64,000 bases of DNA from Pseudobacteriovorax antillogorgiicola (GTDB taxonomy: Bacteria; Bdellovibrionota_B; Oligoflexia; Oligoflexales; RGVZ01). Numbering within the stretch: position 1 is the stretch's first letter; every line of letters starts with the position of its first letter. Where the stretch lies: contig CAMDHM010000001.1 in NCBI GenBank assembly GCA_945898195.1, positions 124,001 to 188,000 of the forward strand. Direction: 5' to 3'. Position numbers and translations under genes: made by a program. Below are positions 33,110 to 41,568 of this stretch, in pieces. The notes below the pieces were generated by a model, which saw only the letters and a program-made list of their open reading frames with translations, was not told the origin of the DNA and did not search any database.

Positions 33110-33853
33110 ATGAAAATTTCTAATTTAATCGTCAAGAACATCACCATCGCATCTGCAATCGCTTTGGGGGGCGTTGCTTCCCAGACGGTTTTGGCAGCGG
33201 CCACGCCCAAGTCCCCAAGCCCTGGGGGGGCAGCCAGTTCTGGTAGCTCGAGTGCTGGGGGGTCGCGCTCCTTTTTGCTGGTGGTTCCCGTGGTTCCCCT
33301 AACCCGGGATGCGGCGTTTCGTGCGGAGGTTAACCTTTCCTCTGCATCGATATCCGTCGAGTCAGCCATGATGGGTGCGGCCGAGGAGTATCCCTTGGAA
33401 AAGTTGCTTTTGACTGGCGACTCGATGATTAGCGACGGTCGTCAAATTGCGTTGATGGTAAGCCGGTATGGCAATCAAGGAAATATGTCGGGCTGGTTTT
33501 GGACCCTTGGGGCAGGCATGCGCACGACGAACGGGACGTGGAAAACAAGTCCGAGTCCACTTGCTTTGAAGATGGGCCTGTCCCTGGTCAACGACGAAAA
33601 TGGCAAGGTCATGCACCGTTACACGGCGACTGGAGCGACGGGGCACGCTCGTTGGGGTTACCGTTGGGTTTCCCAGTCGATTCCATTGACCATTGGCGGT
33701 CACCTTGGAGTGCGTCATTTTGATGGGAAGTTCAACGACGTCCAGCCAATGGATGCCGACTATAGTCCTCTGGCCATCGACGAAAAGGCCTTGCTGCGCC
33801 GCCGTTATATGACTCATCTTGAGCCAGCAATCGAGTTCGGTTTGGCATTTTGA
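33110..33853 (+). CDS. Exported protein, probable small outer-membrane barrel
   Basis: 247 aa. It has a signal peptide (about 1-30, MKISNLIVKNITIASAIALG), a Gly/Ser/Pro-rich spacer (about 33-52), and then beta-rich amphipathic strands with many aromatic residues (GWFWTLGAGM, ARWGYRWVSQ), ending EFGLAF with a terminal Phe, the sign of an outer-membrane barrel. No family recognised. GGAAGG lies before the ATG. Hairpin-forming bases follow the stop at 33855-33917. Confidence 0.6.
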   Translation: MKISNLIVKNITIASAIALGGVASQTVLAAATPKSPSPGGAASSGSSSAGGSRSFLLVVPVVPLTRDAAFRAEVNLSSASISVESAMMGAAEEYPLEKLLLTGDSMISDGRQIALMVSRYGNQGNMSGWFWTLGAGMRTTNGTWKTSPSPLALKMGLSLVNDENGKVMHRYTATGATGHARWGYRWVSQSIPLTIGGHLGVRHFDGKFNDVQPMDADYSPLAIDEKALLRRRYMTHLEPAIEFGLAF

Positions 33854-33854
33854 A

Positions 33855-33917
33855 CGCAAATCCTTTGCGATGACCCGTCCTCTAAGCTAAGCCTCTTAAA
33901 GGAACCAAGGCTTTAGC
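33855..33917 (+). other. Intergenic hairpins after the exported-protein gene
   Basis: CGCAAA-TCC-TTTGCG (33855-33869) is a perfect 6-bp stem. GCTAAGCCT (33886-33894) and AGGCTTTAGC (33908-33917) pair with one bulge. There is no T-tract, so it may be a weak attenuator or a mere spacer before the glycosyltransferase gene. Confidence 0.3.
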
Positions 33918-33937
33918 GAACAGGTGCGGAGGGGTTT

Positions 33938-35101
33938 GTGCGGATTGCCATTGATGCACGCATGCTGACGGAGGGGACGATGCACGGCATTGCCCGCTAC
34001 GTCCACGAACTGATCAGTTGCCTTCGCACGGTCGATGGCGATCACCGGTTTTTTATTTTTGTAAATCACAACAGCCCCCTCGAATCGATGGCTTTGCCGT
34101 TCAACATGGAGCTGGTTCCCGCACGCACCCGTTGGATTAGCCTTTCTGAACAGGTTGAACTACCAATCCTTCTGCGGCGCTTGCGTGCCGACTTGTTTCA
34201 TTCGCCGTCTTTTGTCGCGCCTTTTTATTCACCGTGTAAAACCATCATGACCATTCACGACCTGAATCACATGGTTTTACCGCAGTTTTACACGCCGTTT
34301 CACAAGGCCTATTATAGTTTTTTCGTTAAGCGCTGCATCAAACGTTCCGAGGCGATTCTCACCGTAAGCCGATTTAGTCGCGACGAGATCATTAGGACGC
34401 TCAAATTGCCGCCAGAAAAAGTGGCCGTGACGTACAACGGCGTCTCGCCTAACTATCGTCGTGTCACCGATCCGGAAATGCTGCGGTACGTGCGCGACAT
34501 ATATGAACTTCCCGAACGATTTGTATTCTGCCTGACCAACAACAAGCCTCATAAGAACGTGCATCAACTGGTCCGTGCCTACAGCTATTCCGGAATCAAA
34601 CACCCGCTGGTGTTGGCATGTCCTTTCGATCCGGGGATTCTTAGCGTTGCCGAACAATATGGAAAAAAGCACCTCGTGTTTTTCTCGAAGTTCATCAACG
34701 AAGAGCATCTCCCGGCGGTGTATTCTTTGACGGACCTGTTTGTTTATCCGTCGACCTATGAGGGCTTTGGGCTGCCCCCGTTAGAGGCGATGGCTTGTGG
34801 GGCACCAGTGGTGGTGGCGCGCTCGTCCAGTTTGCCTGAGGTCGTTGGCGACCTCGCTATTTTTGCCAATCCTTTTGATTATCAGGATATGGCGCGTGCC
34901 CTGCGGGCCGGTTGTGAAGACAAGGCAGCCCGCACTCGAATGCAAGAAAATGGTCTGGCTCATGCTCTGCAGTTCTCCTGGGGGCAAATGGCGCGGCAAA
35001 CTTTGGCCATCTACGAGGCCTGTGGGCGTGGGTTTAGCGTGGGAGAGGCCGAGAGGATTGCTAAGGTCGGTGCGTTAGAACCGGTCGGGGGAGGTGACTG
35101 A
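33938..35101 (+). CDS. GT4-family glycosyltransferase (first of a pair)
   Basis: 387 aa, GTG start with GGAGGGG upstream. GT-B fold: N-terminal IAIDARMLTEGTMHGIARYVHELI, then the C-terminal NDP-sugar binding part with the EX7E motif in [17 protein letters not shown]. It resembles mannosyltransferases of the WbaZ/WbpZ type used in O-antigen or other surface glycans. No signal peptide. The TGA overlaps the ATG of the next gene (TGATG), so the pair is co-translated. No lipid-carrier or polymer genes are next to it. Confidence 0.88.
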   Translation: MRIAIDARMLTEGTMHGIARYVHELISCLRTVDGDHRFFIFVNHNSPLESMALPFNMELVPARTRWISLSEQVELPILLRRLRADLFHSPSFVAPFYSPCKTIMTIHDLNHMVLPQFYTPFHKAYYSFFVKRCIKRSEAILTVSRFSRDEIIRTLKLPPEKVAVTYNGVSPNYRRVTDPEMLRYVRDIYELPERFVFCLTNNKPHKNVHQLVRAYSYSGIKHPLVLACPFDPGILSVAEQYGKKHLVFFSKFINEEHLPAVYSLTDLFVYPSTYEGFGLPPLEAMACGAPVVVARSSSLPEVVGDLAIFANPFDYQDMARALRAGCEDKAARTRMQENGLAHALQFSWGQMARQTLAIYEACGRGFSVGEAERIAKVGALEPVGGGD

Positions 35102-36348
35102 TGCGTATTGGAATTAATGGCCGCTTTCTAGTGGCCAAGCGAACCGGGGTGCAGCGCGCCGCTTTTAACCTGATTCGAACTTTGGTGGAAATCGATCGCG
35201 AGAATCAATATTTGATTTTTACGGGGCACGGGCAGGCTGGTCGAGCCGAATGGAACCATCCGAACGTCCAGATCATTGAGTCAAACCTGCGCGAGGGCGA
35301 AAGCTTTTTAAACCATGTTTGGGAGCAATTTTGGCTGCCAATTCTTGCCCATCGTCACAGGGTCGACTTGCTTCACTCCCCGGCGAATGTGGCACCACTT
35401 TTTTATCGTGGAACTTCGGTCGTGCATATTCACGATTTATGTTTCGTGGTGAACCCTCAATGGTACAGCTTTACCTTTCGCACGGTCTATAATTTTATCA
35501 TTCCGCGGCTTGCTAGGCGCGCTTCCCGCGTGATCACTTGCAGCAACAACTCAAAGAATGACCTGCTGCATTTTTGTCGCCTCGCCGCCGATAAAGTCAG
35601 CCTCGTGTACTGGGCGGTGGATGATATCTTTCTCCGGCGCAACACGGATGCATCCAGCGCGCATCATATCGAGGCGAAAGGCCTTGGTGAATTCATGTTG
35701 TACGTGGGGTCTTTGGAGCCGCGAAAGAATATTAATACCCTGATCAAAGCGTACGTACAATTAAGGCGCAATCATCCGCACTTGAAGCCAAAACTGGTCC
35801 TGATCGGCGGCGAAAGTCCGCTGTTTGCGGATGTGCAGTTGCGGGTAAAGGACTATGCCGGGGACATTGTTTTTAAGGGTTTTATTGATGACGAGACCCT
35901 ACGGGCGTTTTATTCCAAGGCTGCCCTCGTGGCTTACCCGAGCCTGTACGAAGGGTTTGGGCTTCCGCCCTTAGAGGCCATGGCCAGCGGGACGCCGGTC
36001 ATCACTTCCGACAGCTCGTCCATTCCTGAAGTCGTTGGCGAGGCGGCGTTTATGATTGATCCGCGCAGCGTGGAGCAGTTGACCAACGCCATGGTGCTGT
36101 TGTTGACGGATAAGGAGTTGCGTCAAAAGCTCGTCGCGCTGGGCAAGGTTCAGGTGGAGCGTTTCAATTGGTACCGGGTTGCGCGGAACACCCTTGCTGT
36201 CTACTATGAGGTCGCAAGTGAGGCGCGGATGGCAGCGAATCGATCAAGCAAGGCTAAATTTGTGCATCAGTTTGTTCCGTTCAAAACCTGGAAAAATCTG
36301 GTGGCCCTTGAAGAGCGTCATCTGAACGCGATTCGGGCAGAATCTTAA
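35101..36348 (+). CDS. GT4-family glycosyltransferase (second of a pair)
   Basis: 415 aa. [30 protein letters not shown] gives the same N-terminal start as its neighbour, and [17 protein letters not shown] carries the EX7E motif. The C-terminal 45 residues are a basic tail not usual for the family. It probably adds the next sugar after the first transferase. It is followed 29 bases later by asnS, which may share the transcript. Confidence 0.88.
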   Translation: MRIGINGRFLVAKRTGVQRAAFNLIRTLVEIDRENQYLIFTGHGQAGRAEWNHPNVQIIESNLREGESFLNHVWEQFWLPILAHRHRVDLLHSPANVAPLFYRGTSVVHIHDLCFVVNPQWYSFTFRTVYNFIIPRLARRASRVITCSNNSKNDLLHFCRLAADKVSLVYWAVDDIFLRRNTDASSAHHIEAKGLGEFMLYVGSLEPRKNINTLIKAYVQLRRNHPHLKPKLVLIGGESPLFADVQLRVKDYAGDIVFKGFIDDETLRAFYSKAALVAYPSLYEGFGLPPLEAMASGTPVITSDSSSIPEVVGEAAFMIDPRSVEQLTNAMVLLLTDKELRQKLVALGKVQVERFNWYRVARNTLAVYYEVASEARMAANRSSKAKFVHQFVPFKTWKNLVALEERHLNAIRAES

Positions 36349-36377
36349 AACGTTTAAGCTTAGAGAGTCTTTCTAAC

Positions 36378-37766
36378 ATGCAGCGCCATAAAGTCAGTCA
36401 GTTGCTGTCGTCCGGATCTGCCGGACAAAAAATTTCCGTTTGCGGTTGGGTCAGAAGCCGTCGCGAATCTAAAAATTTTGCCTTTCTCGTAATCAACGAC
36501 GGATCCTGCCAGGATACCCTGCAATGCGTGGTGGATGCCGGGACGCCCGCCTTTGACCTGCTGCCGCGCTGCCAGACGGGCGCCGCGGTCCGGATCGAAG
36601 GCGTGCTTAAAGAATCTCAGGGCAAGGGCCAGGCGTGGGAGGTTCACACTTCAGCGATTGAGGTTTTTGGCGAGGCCGACCCCGAGACGTATCCCCTGCA
36701 GAAGAAGGGTCATACGTTAGAGTTCTTACGCGATATCGCACACTTACGTCCGCGAACAAATACCTTCGGCGCGGTTTTCCGGTTGCGCAGTGCGTTGGCT
36801 TGGCATGTTCATGACTTCTTTCAGTCGCGAGGATTTCGCTGGGTTCACACGCCCATTGTTACGGCAAGTGATTGTGAGGGCGCCGGCGAAATGTTCACGG
36901 TGACCACAATGGATTTGACGAAAATAAAGTCGAGTCCGGGTGGAGCGGTCGACTACAGTCAGGATTTTTTTAAGAAACACGCCCATCTGACGGTCAGCGG
37001 CCAGTTGGAAGGCGAATTTATGGCGATGGGACTGGGGGACGTTTATACGTTCGGTCCGACTTTTAGGGCGGAAAACTCCAATACAACCAGGCACTTGTCT
37101 GAATTTTGGATGATTGAGCCAGAAATGGCGTTTGCCACCCTGAAGGACAACATGGCTTTGGCCGAGGATTTTTTGAAGCACCTGTTTGCGGGGGCCGTCA
37201 AAGATTGCCGCCCGGAACTTGAATTTTTGGAAAAACAGTATCAGACCATGAAAGTGGATGATCTGGCCCGTCTGGCCGAGTCCAAATTTGCCCACATGAC
37301 CTACACCGACGCCGTGGCCGAGCTGAAAAAAGCACCTGTGAAATTTGAATTCGCCGTGGATTGGGGGATCGATTTACAGTCGGAGCACGAGCGGTATTTG
37401 ACCGACGTGATCTTCAAAGCGCCCGTCATCGTCACGGATTATCCTAAAGGAATCAAGGCGTTCTATATGAAGCAGAACCCCGATGGGAAGACCGTGGCTG
37501 CGATGGACGTTTTGGCCCCAAGGATCGGCGAGATCATTGGCGGCAGCCAGCGGGAAGACCGCCTCGACCTGCTGGAGGGCAGGATGAGGGAAATGAGCCT
37601 GCCGGTGGAGGACATGCAGTGGTATTTGGATCTACGCCGGTATGGATCGTGCCCCCATGCTGGATTTGGGCTGGGCTTTGAGCGACTTGTCCAGTATGTC
37701 AGCGGTATGGGCAACATCCGGGATGTGATTCCGTGTCCTCGGGCGCCTGGGCTCATCAGCTTTTAA
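36378..37766 (+). CDS. asnS: Asparaginyl-tRNA synthetase
   Basis: 462 aa, the usual length. The N-terminal OB-fold (about 15-105, SVCGWVRSRRESKNFAFLVINDG) binds the anticodon. The catalytic core has motif 2 (TFGPTFRAENSNTTRHLSEFWMIEPEM, split over residues about 225-252) and motif 3 (GFGLGFERLVQYVSG). The end GNIRDVIPCPRAPG is typical of AsnRS and separates it from AspRS. The enzyme charges tRNA-Asn with asparagine, so the genome has direct asparaginylation. It is between the GT4 pair and rplM. Confidence 0.95.
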   Translation: MQRHKVSQLLSSGSAGQKISVCGWVRSRRESKNFAFLVINDGSCQDTLQCVVDAGTPAFDLLPRCQTGAAVRIEGVLKESQGKGQAWEVHTSAIEVFGEADPETYPLQKKGHTLEFLRDIAHLRPRTNTFGAVFRLRSALAWHVHDFFQSRGFRWVHTPIVTASDCEGAGEMFTVTTMDLTKIKSSPGGAVDYSQDFFKKHAHLTVSGQLEGEFMAMGLGDVYTFGPTFRAENSNTTRHLSEFWMIEPEMAFATLKDNMALAEDFLKHLFAGAVKDCRPELEFLEKQYQTMKVDDLARLAESKFAHMTYTDAVAELKKAPVKFEFAVDWGIDLQSEHERYLTDVIFKAPVIVTDYPKGIKAFYMKQNPDGKTVAAMDVLAPRIGEIIGGSQREDRLDLLEGRMREMSLPVEDMQWYLDLRRYGSCPHAGFGLGFERLVQYVSGMGNIRDVIPCPRAPGLISF

Positions 37767-37782
37767 TCGGTTAATGATCGGG

Positions 37783-37822
37783 GCAGGTTCAGTCTTGTGT
37801 TGACGGTCCGGTGCAGGTTCAG
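37783..37822 (+). repeat. Direct repeat GCAGGTTCAG, twice, 30 bp apart
   Basis: Exact copies at 37783-37792 and 37813-37822. The second copy lies between the -35 and -10 boxes of the proposed rplM promoter. Spacing of 30 bp is close to three DNA turns, as at a two-site operator. It could also be chance. Confidence 0.5.
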
Positions 37823-37829
37823 ATATACG
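37800..37829 (+). promoter_or_regulatory. Probable rplM promoter
   Basis: TTGACG (37800-37805) and TATACG (37824-37829) are 18 bases apart and 52 bases before the rplM ATG. The -10 box is weak. It is in the gap between asnS and rplM. Confidence 0.4.
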
Positions 37830-37880
37830 CACAGCCTGTTTTGCGAGTTTTGAGTGCGATCCTTTTGGAGTTCCTGGTTC

Positions 37881-38333
37881 ATGAAAACCTACAGTGTGAA
37901 GCCAGCAGACATTAAGAAGCAGTGGGTTGTGGTTGATGCCGCAGACCAGACTGTTGGTCGTTTGGCAACCGAAGTGGCACGCGTTCTGCGCGGCAAGCAT
38001 AAGCCTACTTTTGTCCCTCATCTCGATACCGGCGACTTTGTCGTCGTGATCAATGCCGAAAAAGTTAAATTCACCGGCAACAAGATGAAAGACAAGTTTT
38101 ATCATCACCACACTGGTTGGATCGGCGGGATCAAATCGATCTCGGCAGAGACCATGTTGGCTAAGAAGCCTGAGCGCATCCTTGAGCACGCCATCCGTGG
38201 CATGCTTCCGAAAGGACCGCTTGGTCGCAAGGTCGGTTTGAATTTGAAAGTGTACGCTGGCAGCGAGCATCCCCATGCCGCCCAGAAGCCGGTGGCGATG
38301 CAACCCCGTTTGCGCAAGAGCGGAGCCCTTTAA
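37881..38333 (+). CDS. rplM: 50S ribosomal protein L13
   Basis: 150 aa from the ATG at 37881, with GGAG ten bases upstream. [20 protein letters not shown] matches the N-terminus of L13, and [19 protein letters not shown] and [20 protein letters not shown] are the family signatures. It is an early-assembly protein of the 50S subunit that binds 23S rRNA. It is three bases before rpsI, the universal rplM-rpsI pair. A promoter candidate with repeats precedes it. Confidence 0.97.
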   Translation: MKTYSVKPADIKKQWVVVDAADQTVGRLATEVARVLRGKHKPTFVPHLDTGDFVVVINAEKVKFTGNKMKDKFYHHHTGWIGGIKSISAETMLAKKPERILEHAIRGMLPKGPLGRKVGLNLKVYAGSEHPHAAQKPVAMQPRLRKSGAL

Positions 38334-38336
38334 GTT

Positions 38337-38732
38337 ATGGCAAAAGTTAAATACCTGCACGCAGTAGGCAAACGTAAAACCGCTATAGCCCGTGTTTACA
38401 TGAAACCGGGAACAGGCGTGATCACGATCAACAAGCGTCCGATGGACGTTTACATGCTTCGCGATACGTCGAAAATGATGATCCTGCAGCCCCTCGAACT
38501 CACCGATTGCGTCGGCAAGTACGACATCTTGGTGAACGTTCTCGGTGGTGGATTGAATGGTCAGGCTGGCGCGATTCGCCATGCCATCTCACGAGTTCTC
38601 GGTGAAACAGATCCGGACATGCGCAAAGTGCTTAAGGCCAATGGTCTGATCACTCGCGATGCTCGTAAGAAAGAACGTAAGATGTACGGTTTGGCTGGCG
38701 CACGCCGCCGGTTCCAGTACTCGAAGCGTTAA
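38337..38732 (+). CDS. rpsI: 30S ribosomal protein S9
   Basis: 131 aa. [17 protein letters not shown] at the start, [13 protein letters not shown] in the middle and the tail [11 protein letters not shown] match S9. The C-terminal arginine-rich tail reaches the P-site tRNA. The gene follows rplM directly and ends at a strong terminator. Confidence 0.97.
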   Translation: MAKVKYLHAVGKRKTAIARVYMKPGTGVITINKRPMDVYMLRDTSKMMILQPLELTDCVGKYDILVNVLGGGLNGQAGAIRHAISRVLGETDPDMRKVLKANGLITRDARKKERKMYGLAGARRRFQYSKR

Positions 38733-38751
38733 TCGCTCATTGTTCCAAAAA

Positions 38752-38780
38752 CTGCCAGTGCGAGCTGGCAGTTTTTTTTT
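38752..38780 (+). terminator. Terminator of the rplM-rpsI operon
   Basis: CTGCCAG-TGCGAG-CTGGCAG with an A-run before it and nine Ts after. The stem extends by the flanking A/T pairs. Confidence 0.95.
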
Positions 38781-38831
38781 ACCTGCATACCAATACTTCT
38801 TTTCTTAGTCGATTCCTTCGGGGAGGCACCA

Positions 38832-39161
38832 ATGTCCGATAATATTGATGATCTAAGTGTAGAGTTTACGCAGGATGAACGCCTCGTCGTAAAGCAGGTT
38901 GATAAAAAGATTCTGACCCGCGGAAATTGGACGACGATCATGTATAAGTTCGTCGAGATGGACAAGAAGACGGGCGAGTATGGACAGCCTAAGGTTTCCA
39001 TTCGCCGTTACCAGAAGCGCAGCGGCATCTATAAGATGCAAAGCAAATTCAATATCAGTAGCGGGAAACAAGCTCACATGATTTCCGCAGCACTGCTGGG
39101 ATGGTTTACCGATGCCGCTCCCGGTGCCGATGATGCGAAAGACGAGTCTAACGACGACTAG
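38832..39161 (+). CDS. Conserved hypothetical protein
   Basis: 109 aa, GGGGAGG before the ATG. The centre, ILTRGNWTTIMYKFVEMDKKTG and KVSIRRYQKRSGIYKMQSKF, is a compact, basic, strand-rich region similar to conserved small proteins in delta-proteobacteria whose function I do not know. It ends in an acidic tail (AKDESNDD). No signal peptide. It is between the ribosomal protein terminator and a convergent unknown gene. Confidence 0.65.
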   Translation: MSDNIDDLSVEFTQDERLVVKQVDKKILTRGNWTTIMYKFVEMDKKTGEYGQPKVSIRRYQKRSGIYKMQSKFNISSGKQAHMISAALLGWFTDAAPGADDAKDESNDD

Positions 39162-39190
39162 TAGCGCACCACGTTACCGGTTCGTGTGTT

Positions 39191-39913
39191 TTAAGTAGAG
39201 GGGTTTAGCAGGCCTTTTTTGAGCCAGCTGAGCCCTTTTGCATAGTCAGAGCCTGGTTTGCTGGTTAGCCACGATGCTGGATCAATGTCGAGTACAGTAA
39301 ATTTACGAACCGGCAGTAGCTCCGGCGTCAGGATTGGCGAGCCGATGTCGGAGATCGAATGTTGCACAGCGGCGACGGATTCACTGCAGACTTCAAATAG
39401 TATGTCGTGAGTGTATTTATCGGCGGGCATTACCCGCAGTGAGCCGGCATTTTCTAGAATGGCGCAATGGGCTGTGATGAGCTGCAAAAGTGCCTTTGCG
39501 CCGCCATGAGCACTTTCCTGCTTCAGCGAAACGACGAGTTCGGCTGCCGTTATCGTCGAATAAATGGCATGGGTTTCAGCCCAGCCGAAATAGCCCCCCT
39601 CAGGTGTAGGGGGAATTTTTTTTTCCTGAATTTGAACTTGGACCGGATTCAATTTGAGCACCCAACGCCCTGCGATGTTGGGAAGTTGAGGGCGGTGACG
39701 GGAATTTGACGGTGTAAAACCGGCGGGAGCCCGCAAGGATAAGGTTTGCAGAGGGGCGGCGCTTGCTGCAAAATAGTCAGTATCAGTCATCTCCCAAGCG
39801 ACAGCCGGATACCACATCTGATCTCCAGAGTGGATAGTGAAGCGCAGTTTGATGGTCGGAGTCCGCGGCCGCTCAAAAGAGATTGGGGACTGGGTTCTAT
39901 TTCTACTTAGCAT
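39191..39913 (-). CDS. Uncharacterised protein
   Basis: 240 aa from the ATG at 39913 (AGGA nine bases upstream); the frame extends 23 codons more upstream. No signal peptide or membrane helix, no family recognised. It has a beta-rich part (TIKLRFTIHSGDQ, WVLKLNPVQVQIQEKK) and a helical middle (AKALLQLITAHCAIL). It is divergent from the bactofilin gene and convergent with the conserved hypothetical gene. Confidence 0.55.
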   Translation of the reverse strand: MLSRNRTQSPISFERPRTPTIKLRFTIHSGDQMWYPAVAWEMTDTDYFAASAAPLQTLSLRAPAGFTPSNSRHRPQLPNIAGRWVLKLNPVQVQIQEKKIPPTPEGGYFGWAETHAIYSTITAAELVVSLKQESAHGGAKALLQLITAHCAILENAGSLRVMPADKYTHDILFEVCSESVAAVQHSISDIGSPILTPELLPVRKFTVLDIDPASWLTSKPGSDYAKGLSWLKKGLLNPST

Positions 39914-39996
39914 TGACTGTTTTCCTGAAAGTGTTTCTTGAAGTCTATTGCGTGATTCTCTGAAGTCAACCGACAGCGGCATACGAGGGAGATCTC

Positions 39997-40497
39997 ATGT
40001 TCGGCAAAAGCCAGCAAAATCAGAACGGTCAGCGTCCACAGAAAAAGATCGTCACCACGGGACGCGATGCAGCTGTCACCATTCTTACCAGTGGTTGTCA
40101 TTTTAGTGGGAAACTTTACTGCCGTGGCTCGAGCCGCATCGGCGGCAAGATTGAAGGTCAGATCATCTCGGAAGGTATTTTGATCATTGAAGAGGGTGCA
40201 ACGATCCTGGCTGAGGTTAAAGCCGACGAGGTCATCATCCAAGGCAAGGTCAACGGCCGCCTAGAGGCGAAGATCCGCGCCGAACTTTATCCCCAGAGCC
40301 GTTTCGATGGGGATATCGTGACTCCGGTATTGGTCGTCAACGAAGGCGCCCAGTTCAATGGCCGCTCGATTATGAGCCAAGCAACGTCGCCATCGGCACA
40401 GCAAACATCGGATGGGCGCAAAGCCAGGGTCTTGCCGATGGCGGCCGGTCCATCAGTCGGTGAAGGTTCGGCGGCGCCGGAGATAAAAGTTAACTGA
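39997..40497 (+). CDS. Bactofilin
   Basis: 166 aa. After a short polar N-terminus comes the beta-helix domain: TILTSGCHFSGKL, GSSRIGGKIEGQI, EGILIIEEGATIL, VIIQGKVNGRLEA, RAELYPQSRFDGDI. These give the repeated G-x-(I/V)-x-G turns seen in bactofilins. Such proteins form cytoskeletal filaments at the membrane that control shape, stalks or peptidoglycan enzymes. The C-terminus (about 130-166) is low complexity. A NUDIX gene follows 11 bases later; an M23 peptidase, often next to bactofilins, is not here. Confidence 0.92.
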   Translation: MFGKSQQNQNGQRPQKKIVTTGRDAAVTILTSGCHFSGKLYCRGSSRIGGKIEGQIISEGILIIEEGATILAEVKADEVIIQGKVNGRLEAKIRAELYPQSRFDGDIVTPVLVVNEGAQFNGRSIMSQATSPSAQQTSDGRKARVLPMAAGPSVGEGSAAPEIKVN

Positions 40498-40508
40498 GCT
40501 GGCGGTAA

Positions 40509-41156
40509 GTGCGTTTTTCATTTTCCATGATTGAGGGGTTTCCTGCCGGAGCGTTGCCGGCAACTTTGGCCAACGTGAGTCCCGTGCCGGACAGCTGGGC
40601 TTTGGTTTCATCTCATGGTCGACTTCAAGCCAATTTAAATCCCAGCAAGCCACCGCGCCTGAGTGCGGTGGCTTTGCTGTTTCTTCCGCCTCAGGTTGTG
40701 GGTGCCCCGGCCGATGTCGTTTTGATTCGCCGAGGGGCACATTATGGGTCGCATCGGGGGCAAATGGCCATGGCAGGCGGACGCGCTGAGCCTGGTGATG
40801 TCGGGCCGACCGACACTCTGATTCGAGAGCTGCAGGAGGAGCTTGGCATTCCCGGCGAAGTCCTTCAGGTTCACGGGCAGCTGCCCGTGCGTCGAGCGAT
40901 TGATGGAACAGACGTAATGCCCTGTGTGGTAACCGCCCGTTGGTCGCCTTGGGATATCAAGGCGGCTCCCGATGAGGTGGCTTCGGTGTGCCTTGCGCCG
41001 TGGACATGCCTCACCAACGCAAAGCGTTCTACTTTTGCCTTTACGATGTTTGGTGTTCAACGCGAATCAAACTTGTATCGCGTTGACGGGGCAACGGTTT
41101 GGGGGTTGACTGCTTCCATCATTAATGCGGCAGACATGCTGCCGCCTGAAATGTAA
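40509..41156 (+). CDS. NUDIX hydrolase, CoA-pyrophosphatase-like
   Basis: 215 aa. The NUDIX motif is GGRAEPGDVGPTDTLIREL followed by QEELGI, with the extended form seen in NudL/YeaB-type CoA pyrophosphatases. The preceding VALLFLPPQ and VVLIRRGAHYGSHRGQMAM fits that subgroup, where the segment before the NUDIX box contains the CoA-binding sequence. It would cleave CoA or another nucleotide diphosphate to 4'-phosphopantetheine and 3',5'-ADP. The GTG at 40509 is uncertain; an ATG at 40527 is the alternative. Confidence 0.78.
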   Translation: MRFSFSMIEGFPAGALPATLANVSPVPDSWALVSSHGRLQANLNPSKPPRLSAVALLFLPPQVVGAPADVVLIRRGAHYGSHRGQMAMAGGRAEPGDVGPTDTLIRELQEELGIPGEVLQVHGQLPVRRAIDGTDVMPCVVTARWSPWDIKAAPDEVASVCLAPWTCLTNAKRSTFAFTMFGVQRESNLYRVDGATVWGLTASIINAADMLPPEM

Positions 41157-41197
41157 TGCTGAACTCTTGAACTTCGATCCATGGGGTGGTGCAAAGT

Positions 41198-41557
41198 ATG
41201 AGAATCTTTTTCATGGTTGTTGGTGCCTTTGCAGCTGTTTTTGGTGCCTCGGGTTGTACCCAAGAGCTACAAAACAAGGTTTCTCGTAGCATCCAGAATT
41301 GGACTGGGACCGACGGAGTTTTGGATGTCATCAGTGACGGGAAAGTCATGTACCGCTTTATCAAGATCGACAAAATCAGCACGGCCCAGGCCACAGGCGA
41401 TCGTGAAACGGCTCGTCCTTATCGCTACGGCTACGGGGTTTTGGATGTGAATCAAAACTTTGCTCAAGATGAGAATGAGCGTAAGATTTATTTCGAATTC
41501 AGTGACTACAGCACGAGTTACGTTTTTTACGAAAATCCGGGTATTGTTTCGCGATAG
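41198..41557 (+). CDS. Small lipoprotein
   Basis: 119 aa. The lipobox FGASGC gives Cys20 after a hydrophobic signal (MRIFFMVVGAFAAV), so it is a lipoprotein. The mature part has beta-rich segments (GVLDVISDGKVMYRFIKID) that may form a small immunoglobulin- or OB-like fold. No family recognised. It ends 11 bases before the aromatic amino acid hydroxylase gene, which has GAGGTGAG between, so both may be one transcript. Confidence 0.7.
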   Translation: MRIFFMVVGAFAAVFGASGCTQELQNKVSRSIQNWTGTDGVLDVISDGKVMYRFIKIDKISTAQATGDRETARPYRYGYGVLDVNQNFAQDENERKIYFEFSDYSTSYVFYENPGIVSR

Positions 41558-41568
41558 TGAGGTGAGAA

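Noticed and set aside
37632-38582. 316-aa open frame opposite asnS end, rplM and rpsI
   Set aside because: It lies antisense to three certain genes and has no domain signals.
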